DNA from: an uncultured Collinsella sp.
GTDB taxonomy: Bacteria; Actinomycetota; Coriobacteriia; Coriobacteriales; Coriobacteriaceae
Reading direction: 5' to 3'
NCBI GenBank assembly: GCA_900553345.1
Contig: USDE01000082.1
Span: 1-6,541 of the forward strand
DNA: 6,541 bases
Both the position numbers and the translations under genes were made by a program. Below the pieces are notes generated by a model. It was not told where the DNA came from. It worked only from the letters and a program-made list of their open reading frames with translations, and made no database searches. This document shows, piece by piece, positions 1 to 6,020 of this stretch (position 1 is its first letter; each line of letters begins with the position of its first letter).

Positions 1-103
1 TTTGATTTCACGTCACCTTGCTCGCTTGGGGTTGTTTTCGCTGACACTGCCAAGGCATCGGCGTCAACATAGTTGGCGTTGGCGATGGCGTGCTGGTCAA
101 TCC

Positions 104-1678
104 TTACAGCTCGTACAGCGTGGTGAACTTGTCCTGCAGGTAGCTGCAGTAGTAGCGGGCGTCGAACGCCATGCCGCAGGCGCCCTTGATGAGCTCCGGC
201 GCGTCCTTGGCGCGGCCCCACTGCCAAATGTGCTCGCCCAGCCACGCGCGGACGGGTGCCAGGTCGCCGCTCGCACAGGCGCCGGTAAGGTCGACGCCGT
301 CGCGGCACATGGCGGGCACAAACATCGCATCGTAGGCGCTGCCCAGCGCATACGTGGGGAAGTAGCCAAACGAGCCGCCGCTCCAGTGCGTATCCTGGAG
401 GCAGCCGCGCGTGTCGTCGGGAACCGGAATGCCCAAGTACTCGTCCATAAAACGGTTCCAAAGCGCGGGGATATCCTTGGCTGTGGCCTCGCCGGCGAAC
501 AGCATGCGCTCAATCTCGTAGCGCACCATAATGTGCAGCGGATAGGTGAGCTCGTCGGCCTCGGTGCGGATCAGCGACGGCTGCGCAATGTTCACGGCGC
601 GGTAGAGCGTGTCCTCATCCACATTGCCATAGACCTCGGGCGCGTGACGGCGCAGCACCTCGAGCAGCGGGCCCATAAAGCCACGGCTGCGGCCCACGGT
701 GTTCTCAAAGAAACGGCTCTGGCTCTCGTGGATGCCCATGGAGGTGCCGCCCTCAAGACAGGTGCGCGCGTAAGCGGGATTCACGCCCAGCTCGTACATG
801 GCGTGGCCGGCCTCGTGGATGATGCTGTAGACGTTGGAGATGCAATCGTCCTCGTAGATGTGCGTGGCGATGCGCGCGTCGCCCACCGAGAAGCCCTCGC
901 TAAACGGATGCTCGGTAAAGGCGAGCGTGGTGTCGTCCAGGTCCAGGCCGACGAGCTTCATAAGGTCGAAGCTCATGGCGCGCTGGGCAGCCTCGGGCAC
1001 GCGTGCATGCAAAAAGTCGGCGGCGGGCTGCTGGCCGCGCTCGCCAATCGCGTGTACGAGCGGCACGACCGCGGCCTTGACCTCGTCGCAAAACGCGTCA
1101 AAGCTCTTGGTGGAAAGGCCGCGCTCGTACTGGTCGAGCCATACGTCGTACGGGTCGCGCTTGGGGTCCATGAGCTCGGCCTGGTGCTTAAGCTGTCCGA
1201 CGATTCTATCCACATAGGGCTCAAAGCTCGTCCAGTCGTTGGCCGCCTTGGCTTTGTGCCACACGGCGTCGGCCTCGCAGGTGAGCCTGGTCCAGGCCTC
1301 GGCCTCCTCGGTGGGGATGGCGCTGGCCTCGCGCTGGTCGCGGCCGAGCACGCGGATCTCGTCGAGCAGCTGCGGGTCGTCGATTTTGACGCCCACAACT
1401 GTCTCGCGTGCCAGCAAGCGCACGAGCTCAACGGACTTTTCGCTGGTTAGGAGCTTGTGATGCTCGCCGGCGAGCGTGCCCATGGCATCGGCGCGGGCGG
1501 CGGCGCCGTTGGCGGGGGCGATGGTCGCGCCATCGAACTCGGCAATCTTGAGCAGGTACTCGCGGGTCCACAGTTTGCCCTCGAGCTTGCGGAACTTCTT
1601 GACGGCTTTTTCGGCCTTGATGTCCTTGGAGGCTTTTGCCACGGCGGCCTTGGCCTTCTTATCGAACTTCTTTCCCAT
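104..1678 (-). CDS. M32-family (Taq-type) zinc metallocarboxypeptidase
   Basis: The 524-residue protein belongs to peptidase family M32, cytoplasmic zinc carboxypeptidases that remove C-terminal residues from peptides. The zinc-binding HEAGH is at residues 288-292, and the downstream HESQS carrying the third ligand (E318) is at 317-321. Other family blocks are HPF at 257-259, IRTEADELTYPLHI at 370-383 and a block from LQDTHWSGG to YFPTYALG at 427-446. Length is close to the usual ~500. There is no signal peptide or membrane segment. The first ~30 residues are unusually rich in Lys and Ala. The start is chosen because AAGGA (plus-strand TCCTT, 1685-1689) lies six bases upstream of the ATG; the next in-frame Met is residue 66, too far in. 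The gene is divergent from the pheST leader, and no promoter or terminator of its own was identified. Substrate preference cannot be read from the sequence. Family assignment is strong. Confidence 0.95.
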   Translation of the reverse strand: MGKKFDKKAKAAVAKASKDIKAEKAVKKFRKLEGKLWTREYLLKIAEFDGATIAPANGAAARADAMGTLAGEHHKLLTSEKSVELVRLLARETVVGVKIDDPQLLDEIRVLGRDQREASAIPTEEAEAWTRLTCEADAVWHKAKAANDWTSFEPYVDRIVGQLKHQAELMDPKRDPYDVWLDQYERGLSTKSFDAFCDEVKAAVVPLVHAIGERGQQPAADFLHARVPEAAQRAMSFDLMKLVGLDLDDTTLAFTEHPFSEGFSVGDARIATHIYEDDCISNVYSIIHEAGHAMYELGVNPAYARTCLEGGTSMGIHESQSRFFENTVGRSRGFMGPLLEVLRRHAPEVYGNVDEDTLYRAVNIAQPSLIRTEADELTYPLHIMVRYEIERMLFAGEATAKDIPALWNRFMDEYLGIPVPDDTRGCLQDTHWSGGSFGYFPTYALGSAYDAMFVPAMCRDGVDLTGACASGDLAPVRAWLGEHIWQWGRAKDAPELIKGACGMAFDARYYCSYLQDKFTTLYEL

Positions 1679-1796
1679 ACCATATCCTTGATCTCGCAGG
1701 CCGGGCGCCCGGCGTGGGCGCGCAGCCAGTTTGCACAGCTACCCGTCTTGTACCCAGCGCGAACAAAACGGAACGCGGCGATACGCTCGCAGAATG

Positions 1797-1805
1797 TGTT
1801 ATCCT
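1797..1805 (+). promoter_or_regulatory. Probable extended -10 promoter of pheST leader
   Basis: TGT followed by TATCCT makes an extended -10 element, with the hexamer at 1800-1805 matching TATAAT at four positions. A start about seven bases downstream (near 1812) would fall just before the base of T-box Stem I at 1817, which is where a leader transcript should begin. No good -35 hexamer is present at 16-18 bases upstream (sequence there is GC-rich). TATAGC at 1805-1810 is a weaker alternative. The call rests mainly on position. Confidence 0.45.
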
Positions 1806-2034
1806 ATAGCCCAATGCGTTGACGGAGAGGGTTTTGCCCGCCGCGTCGCCGGCAAGAGAGGGAAGGTCATGGGCTGCAAGCCTTCCTGCGGTGGCAAGGG
1901 CCAAGCGTTCACTCCCGAGCAGCGACCTCAACGGGCGCGCGGCCAGCGGCGGCGAAGCCCCAGTAGGGAAGCCGTGAGCCTCGCGACAAGGGGCGCAGAG
2001 TGGGCACGGCGGGCTAGACATCCGCCGGGTCAAA

Positions 2035-2066
2035 CAAGGTGGTACCGCGGAATTCAACCGTCCTTG
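2035..2066 (+). promoter_or_regulatory. T-box antiterminator helix
   Basis: CAAGG (2035-2039) pairs with CCTTG (2062-2066). The canonical seven-base bulge UGGUACC (2040-2046) follows, then GCGG (2047-2050) pairs with CCGT (2058-2061, one G-U) around a seven-base loop. This matches the known T-box antiterminator geometry of two short helices around the tRNA-binding bulge. Its 3' side occupies the 5' arm of the terminator hairpin, so the two folds exclude each other. Confidence 0.9.
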
Positions 2067-2096
2067 GGCAATGCACATGCCCGAGGACGGTTTTTT
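2056..2096 (+). terminator. T-box intrinsic terminator
   Basis: A 15-base-pair stem pairs 2056-2070 with 2078-2092. It has one G-U pair (2065/2083) and a seven-base loop (2071-2077), and is followed by a run of six T ending at 2096. It is the default OFF fold of the leader: without uncharged tRNA the antiterminator is not stabilised and transcription stops about 85 bases before pheS. Confidence 0.95.
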
Positions 2097-2170
2097 GTTA
2101 CCGAACCGGGCCGCACATCCGCAGCGTCGGGCGGCATCAGCCGCCGCGGCAAGTGGATGCGCGAGAGACG

Positions 2171-2179
2171 AAAGGGAAG
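2171..2179 (+). promoter_or_regulatory. Ribosome binding site fixing the pheS start
   Basis: AAAGGGAAG lies just upstream of the ATG at 2182. The reading frame is open further upstream to an ATG at 2073-2075 and beyond, but that segment is inside the terminator hairpin, so it cannot be the start. The purine-rich site and the N-terminus MSLIDDL decide for 2182. Confidence 0.8.
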
Positions 2180-2181
2180 AC

Positions 2182-3258
2182 ATGAGTCTGATTGATGATC
2201 TGGTCAAACTCGAGGAAGAGGCCAAGGAGCTCGTCGCCGGCGCCGACGACGCCGCCAAGCTCGAGGCTGCGCGCGTTGAGCTGCTCGGCCGCAAGGGTCG
2301 TATTACCGGCCTGATGCGCATGATGGGCAAGCTCGCCCCCGAGGATCGCCCCGTTATGGGCAAGCGCGCCAACGAGATGCGCCAGCTGATTGAGGGCATG
2401 CTCGACGAGCGCACGACCGAGATGAAGGCCGCCGCCCTCAAGCACGCGCTTGAGCACGAGGCCGTCGATATCACGCTGCCGGGCATCCGTCCGCAGATCG
2501 GTCACCAGCACCTGATCAAGCAGATTATCGAGGAGGCCGAGGACATCTTCTGCGGCATCGGCTACACCGTCGAGTCCGGCCCCATGGTCGACACCTCCTA
2601 CTACAACTTCACCGCGCTCAACGCCCCCATGGATCACCCGAGCCGCTCGGCCCGCGACACGTTCTATGTGGTCGACAACAACCCCGGTAGCGTCGCTCAC
2701 CCCGAGGCCCACGCCCACGGCGAGTCCGACGTGCTGCTGCGCACCCAGACCTCGGGCGTGCAGATTCACACCATGGAGTCGCAGAAGCCGCCTATCTACA
2801 TGATCTGCCCGGGCACCGTCTACCGTCCCGACACGGCCGACGCCTGCCACCTGCCGCAGTTCAATCAGATTGAGGGCCTGGTTGTCGACGAGGGAATCAC
2901 CTTCGGCGACCTGAAGGGCACGCTCGACTACTTTGTTAAGTGCATGTTTGGCGAGGACCGCAAGACGCGCTACCGCCCGCACTTCTTCCCCTTCACCGAG
3001 CCCAGCTGCGAGGTGGACGTAAGCTGCCACGTGTGCGGCGGCAAGGGCTGCAACTTCTGCAAGCACAGCGGCTGGATCGAGATCCTGGGCTGCGGCATGG
3101 TCGACCCCAACGTCCTCATCAACTGCGGCATCGACCCCGAGAAGTACACCGGCTTCGCCTTTGGCATTGGCGCCGAGCGCGTCGCGGCCCTGCGCTACGA
3201 CCTGCCCGACCTGCGCACATTGATGACTGGTGACATGCGTTTCCTCAACCAGTTCTAG
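2182..3258 (+). CDS. pheS: Phenylalanine--tRNA ligase alpha subunit
   Basis: PheS is the catalytic alpha subunit of the cytoplasmic (alpha-beta)2 phenylalanyl-tRNA synthetase, which charges tRNA-Phe with phenylalanine using ATP. The 358-residue length is normal. Residues 1-90 form the N-terminal coiled coil that contacts tRNA. The class II core follows: GHQHLIKQIIEEAEDIFCGIG (107-127, motif 1 region), TVYRPDTADACHLPQFNQIEG (motif 2, 212-232) and FAFGIGAERVAALRYDLPDLR (motif 3, 325-345). Ala326 in FAFG corresponds to the wild-type Phe-pocket Ala294 of E. coli. Two details stand out. A CxxC-x4-CxxC motif (C282, C285, C290, C293) precedes GWIEILGCGMVDPN; a similar Cys cluster occurs in PheS of several Gram-positive groups. 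There is also a His-containing loop at 164-183 between DTFYV and LLRTQTS. The gene is controlled by the upstream T-box and is followed after 63 bases by pheT. Confidence 0.98.
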   Translation: MSLIDDLVKLEEEAKELVAGADDAAKLEAARVELLGRKGRITGLMRMMGKLAPEDRPVMGKRANEMRQLIEGMLDERTTEMKAAALKHALEHEAVDITLPGIRPQIGHQHLIKQIIEEAEDIFCGIGYTVESGPMVDTSYYNFTALNAPMDHPSRSARDTFYVVDNNPGSVAHPEAHAHGESDVLLRTQTSGVQIHTMESQKPPIYMICPGTVYRPDTADACHLPQFNQIEGLVVDEGITFGDLKGTLDYFVKCMFGEDRKTRYRPHFFPFTEPSCEVDVSCHVCGGKGCNFCKHSGWIEILGCGMVDPNVLINCGIDPEKYTGFAFGIGAERVAALRYDLPDLRTLMTGDMRFLNQF

Positions 3259-3305
3259 AACGCTTTCTTCTTAGTTGCAGTTTCCGGCTCAAAGCCGCAT
3301 TTATG

Positions 3306-3313
3306 AAAGGAGA
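3306..3313 (+). promoter_or_regulatory. Ribosome binding site of pheT
   Basis: AAAGGAGA is a near-consensus Shine-Dalgarno sequence eight bases before the ATG at 3322. An ATG at 3303 lies in another frame and starts only a short overlapping reading frame. The rest of the pheS-pheT gap holds a small hairpin, CGGCT (3285-3289) / AGCCG (3293-3297), with no T-run, so it should not terminate transcription. Confidence 0.85.
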
Positions 3314-3321
3314 CCAGTTAG

Positions 3322-5775
3322 ATGCGCGTTTCTTACGACTGGCTCAAGACCATGATCGATATTCCGGAGGATCCCAAGACCCTTTCGGACGAATATATCC
3401 GTACCGGCACCGAGGTCGAGGCGATCGACACCGTGGGCGAGTCTTTCGACCACGTGGTGACCGCCAAGGTGCTCACCAAGGCCCCGCACCCCGATAGTGA
3501 CCACATGTATGTGTGCTCGGTCGACGTGGGCGACAAGAACCTCGACGCCGACGGCAACCCCGCTCCGCTGCAGATCGTCTGCGGCGCACAGAACTTCGAG
3601 GCCGGCGACCACATCGTCACGGCCATGATCGGTGCTGTCCTGCCCGGCGACGTCAAAATCAAGAAGAGCAAGCTTCGCGGCGTCGTGTCCATGGGCATGA
3701 ACTGCTCCGCGCGCGAGCTCGGCCTGGGCGGCGACCACTCCGGCATCATGATCCTGCCCGAGGACACGCCCTGCGGCATGCCGTTTGCCGAGTACGTGGG
3801 CTCGAGCGACACCGTGCTCGACTGCGAGATCACGCCCAACCGTCCCGACTGCCTGTCCATGATCTGCATGGCCCGCGAGACCGGCGCCATCTTCGATCGC
3901 GATTTCCACGTTGAGCTGCCCGCCATCAAAGCCGAGACCGGCCGCGCGACCGACGACGAGCTTTCCGTCGAGATCGCCGACGAGGGCCTGTGCGACCGCT
4001 ATGTCGCCCGCATCGTGCGCAACGTGAAGGTCGGCCCGTCGCCCGACTGGATGGTCAAGCGCCTCAACGCCCTGGGCGTGCGCCCGCACAACAACATCGT
4101 CGACATCACCAACTACGTGATGATGCTCACCGGTCAGCCGCTGCACGCCTTTGACCTCGATACCTTTGCCGAGCGCGATGGCCGTCGCCGCGTGGTGGTC
4201 CGCGCTGCCCAGCAGGACGAGAAGTTTACGACCCTCGACGGCGAGGAGCGCGTGCTCGACGCCGGCATGGGCCTCATCACCGACGGCGAGCGTCCCGTGG
4301 CGCTGGCCGGCGTTATGGGCGGCATGGATTCCGAGATCGAGGACGACACCGTCGACGTGATGGTCGAGAGCGCCTGCTTCAACGCCGGTCGCACCTCGCA
4401 CACCAGCCGCGACCTGTCGCTGATCTCGGATGCTTCCATTCGCTTTGAGCGCCAAGTCGATGAGACCGGCTGCGTGGATGTCGCCAACGTTACCTGCGCG
4501 CTCATCGAGGAGATCGCTGGCGGCGAGGTCGCTCCCGGCTATGTCGACGTTTTCCCCGCGCCCAAGACCATCGACAGCATCAAGCTGCGCCTGGCCCGCG
4601 TGCACGCCATCTGCGGCGCCGACATCGAGCCCGACTTTATCGAGCGCTCGCTCACTCGCCTGGGCTGCACCGTCGAGCGCGACGGCGAGGACTTTATGGT
4701 CACCCCGCCGAGTTTCCGTCCCGACCTGCCGCGCGAGATCGATCTGATTGAGGAGGTCCTGCGCCTGTGGGGTATGGGCCGCGTGACGGCGACCATCCCG
4801 GCTGCCAAGAACCACATCGGCGGTCTGACCCGCGAGCAGAAGCTCACCCGCAAGGTCGGCGAGATCCTGCGCGCCTGCGGCCTCAACGAGACCACGACCT
4901 TTGGCTTTGCCGCCCCGGGCGACCTGGAGAAGATCGGTATGTTCACCGAGGGCCGCGGCTGCCCCGTGGTGCTCATGAATCCGCTGGTGGCCGAGCAGAC
5001 CGAGATGCGCCGCTCGCTGCTGCCGGGCCTGCTGCAGTCTGTGGCCTATAACGAGGCCCACGGCACGCCCAACGTGCACCTGTACGAGGTCGGCAGCCTG
5101 TTCCACGGCCGTGAGAACGCCAGCCTGCCCAAGGAGACCAAGTCCGTGGCGGGTGTGCTCTCGGGCCAGTGGAGCGAGCAGTCTTGGAGCATGAAGTACC
5201 GCAAGCTGCGCTTCTTCTTTGGCAAGGGCATCGTCGAGGAGCTGCTCACCCAGCTGCGCATCGAGAAGGTTCGCTTCCGTCCCGCCGAGGACGAGGGCTA
5301 CGCTTTCTTGCAGCCTGGTCGTGCGGCCGAGGTTCTGTCCGGCGGCACCGTGCTGGGTTGGGTCGGCGAGATTCACCCCAAGGCGCGCGAAGCCATGGGC
5401 ATCGATGAGGTTGTCGTTGCCTTTGAGCTCGACCTGGACAAGCTGATCAAGGGAGCCCGCAACCAGGAGAACTACCGCGAGTTCTCGCAGTACCCGGCTG
5501 TTGAGCACGACCTTGCTATCGTGGTCGACAACACCGTGACCTGTGAGGATCTTGAGCGCCGCATTACCAGCGCCGGCGGCAAGCTGCTCGAGGGCGTGCG
5601 CCTGTTCGACGTCTACCGCGATCCGGTCCGCGTGGGCGTGGGCAAGAAGTCCATGGCTTTTGCGCTTACGTATCGCTCAGACGACCACACGCTCACCAGC
5701 GAGGAGGTCGAGAAGGCGCACCAGAAGATCGTCACCAAGGTGTGCAAGGGCGTGAACGGCGAGGTCCGCGGCTAG
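3322..5775 (+). CDS. pheT: Phenylalanine--tRNA ligase beta subunit
   Basis: PheT is the beta subunit of phenylalanyl-tRNA synthetase; it binds tRNA and hydrolyses mischarged Tyr-tRNA-Phe. The 817 residues match the usual ~800. Domains in order: N-terminal B1 region (MRVSYDWLKTMIDIP), EMAP/OB-type tRNA-binding domain (about 41-150, with KAPHPDSDHMYVC and KLRGVVSMGMNCSARELG), B3/B4 editing domain (about 220-395), B5 domain (about 410-480, with the PSFRPDLPREIDLIEEV block at 463-479), inactive synthetase-like core (about 490-700) and a C-terminal FDX-ACB anticodon-binding domain (about 721-816). In the editing region I see NNIVDITNYV, GQPLHAFD (H275) and ESACF (E349), which align with E. coli H261 and E334. 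The position of E. coli T354 is serine here (LISDAS, S369), and RGVD reads RQVD. The gene shares the T-box-controlled transcript with pheS. A probable terminator lies 107 bases past its stop. Confidence 0.98.
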   Translation: MRVSYDWLKTMIDIPEDPKTLSDEYIRTGTEVEAIDTVGESFDHVVTAKVLTKAPHPDSDHMYVCSVDVGDKNLDADGNPAPLQIVCGAQNFEAGDHIVTAMIGAVLPGDVKIKKSKLRGVVSMGMNCSARELGLGGDHSGIMILPEDTPCGMPFAEYVGSSDTVLDCEITPNRPDCLSMICMARETGAIFDRDFHVELPAIKAETGRATDDELSVEIADEGLCDRYVARIVRNVKVGPSPDWMVKRLNALGVRPHNNIVDITNYVMMLTGQPLHAFDLDTFAERDGRRRVVVRAAQQDEKFTTLDGEERVLDAGMGLITDGERPVALAGVMGGMDSEIEDDTVDVMVESACFNAGRTSHTSRDLSLISDASIRFERQVDETGCVDVANVTCALIEEIAGGEVAPGYVDVFPAPKTIDSIKLRLARVHAICGADIEPDFIERSLTRLGCTVERDGEDFMVTPPSFRPDLPREIDLIEEVLRLWGMGRVTATIPAAKNHIGGLTREQKLTRKVGEILRACGLNETTTFGFAAPGDLEKIGMFTEGRGCPVVLMNPLVAEQTEMRRSLLPGLLQSVAYNEAHGTPNVHLYEVGSLFHGRENASLPKETKSVAGVLSGQWSEQSWSMKYRKLRFFFGKGIVEELLTQLRIEKVRFRPAEDEGYAFLQPGRAAEVLSGGTVLGWVGEIHPKAREAMGIDEVVVAFELDLDKLIKGARNQENYREFSQYPAVEHDLAIVVDNTVTCEDLERRITSAGGKLLEGVRLFDVYRDPVRVGVGKKSMAFALTYRSDDHTLTSEEVEKAHQKIVTKVCKGVNGEVRG

Positions 5776-5882
5776 GTCCTGCACTGGGTATGGGCCAGCG
5801 GTGGCTGCCGCCGAGCTCTACGTGACTGCCATGCTCGGTATAAAGCACTGCTGAGCCTGCATATATGACACGCGCATTACAT

Positions 5883-5917
5883 AACGGCGTGCTGCTTTGT
5901 CGGCAGTGCGCCGTTTT
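5883..5917 (+). terminator. Probable intrinsic terminator of pheST
   Basis: A stem pairs 5883-5895 with 5903-5915. It contains two adjacent G-U pairs (5890/5908 and 5891/5907) and a seven-base loop (5896-5902), and is followed by TTTT (5914-5917). The T-run is short, so termination may be incomplete. The position 107 bases after pheT and immediately before a new promoter supports the role. Confidence 0.65.
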
Positions 5918-5925
5918 GCTATGAT
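5897..5925 (+). promoter_or_regulatory. Promoter of the cbiM-type gene
   Basis: TTGTCG (5897-5902) is a four-of-six -35 match. It is separated by exactly 17 bases from TATGAT (5920-5925), a five-of-six -10 match. TGC directly before the -10 adds an extended -10. A start near 5932 is predicted, placing the dyad at 5936-5963 just downstream. The -35 lies in the loop of the pheST terminator hairpin. Confidence 0.7.
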
Positions 5926-5935
5926 AGCCCGCGGC

Positions 5936-5963
5936 GTGTTACGAATTTGACAATACGTAACAC
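5936..5963. promoter_or_regulatory. NikR-like operator dyad
   Basis: A perfect inverted repeat GTGTTACG (5936-5943) / CGTAACAC (5956-5963) is present; written as half-sites it is GTGTTAC-N14-GTAACAC. From memory, this is the form of consensus described for the nickel-responsive repressor NikR in Desulfovibrio; the E. coli form is GTATGA-N16-TCATAC. It starts about four bases after the predicted transcription start, where a bound repressor would block transcription. The downstream gene is a nickel/cobalt transporter component, which fits. The dyad itself is certain; the regulator is inferred. Confidence 0.75.
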
Positions 5964-6009
5964 TGGCAAGGTGATTTAAGCGGCGTTGCAATTCCGTGCG
6001 CCGACAACC

Positions 6010-6015
6010 GGGAGG
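6010..6015 (+). promoter_or_regulatory. Ribosome binding site of the cbiM-type gene
   Basis: GGGAGG lies five bases before the ATG at 6021. It fixes the start that gives the diagnostic Met-His N-terminus, in which His2 is a metal ligand of the family. A short GC hairpin (5981-5986 with 5998-6003, last pair G-U) lies six bases upstream of this site. Confidence 0.8.
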
Positions 6016-6020
6016 CGTAC

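Larger units (their letters stand above)
1817..2096 (+). promoter_or_regulatory. T-box riboswitch (tRNA-Phe responsive) of pheST
   Basis: This is a full-length T-box leader. The base of Stem I pairs CGTTGA (1817-1822) with TCAACG (1928-1933). Higher up, TTGCC (1834-1838) can pair with GGCAA (1893-1897). The conserved AGAGAG is at 1855-1860, followed by the distal hairpin GGAAGG (1861-1866) / CCTTCC (1881-1886). The specifier is read as UUC (1908-1910), a Phe codon, followed by the typical purine and the CTCCCGAGC element. Stem III is CGGCGG (2007-2012) / CCGCCG (2022-2027). The T-box sequence AGGTGGTACCGCGG is at 2037-2050, and its UGGU (2040-2043) complements ACCA, the 3' end of a tRNA with discriminator A, as expected for tRNA-Phe. 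Bases 1934-2000 should hold Stem II and its pseudoknot; I did not resolve them. Uncharged tRNA-Phe is expected to promote readthrough into pheS. Confidence 0.96.

Noticed and set aside
1..103. Possible start of another minus-strand gene after the M32 stop
   Set aside because: One frame stays open to the window edge, but I see no start codon with a ribosome binding site, and no terminator with a T-run either.
2..1450. 482-codon open frame on the plus strand opposite the M32 gene
   Set aside because: It is the antisense shadow of a GC-rich gene; its translation resembles no family, while the minus strand has full M32 motifs.
2071..2181. Upstream extension of pheS by 37 codons
   Set aside because: It begins inside the terminator loop and has no ribosome binding site; the ATG at 2182 has one and gives the normal PheS N-terminus.
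1731..2195. 154-codon plus-strand frame across the pheS leader
   Set aside because: The region is fully explained by the T-box RNA structure, and the frame would run through the terminator hairpin and into pheS out of frame.
2137..3066. 309-codon minus-strand frame opposite pheS
   Set aside because: It is an antisense shadow with no recognisable motifs; pheS is complete on the other strand.
3285..3297. Hairpin between pheS and pheT as a terminator
   Set aside because: The stem is only five base pairs and no T-run follows; the subunits need co-expression.
3301..5508. 735-codon open frame on the minus strand opposite pheT
   Set aside because: It is an antisense shadow with low-complexity Ala/Gly/His/Val composition; pheT is unambiguous on the plus strand.
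5776..5880. Small RNA or extra promoter after pheT (TATAAA at 5839-5844, weak hairpin GCTCGG/CTGAGC)
   Set aside because: No acceptable -35 at the right distance, and no stable structure with a terminator of its own.
5926..6020. Cobalamin riboswitch in the transporter leader
   Set aside because: The leader is too short and I find no B12-box-like sequence.
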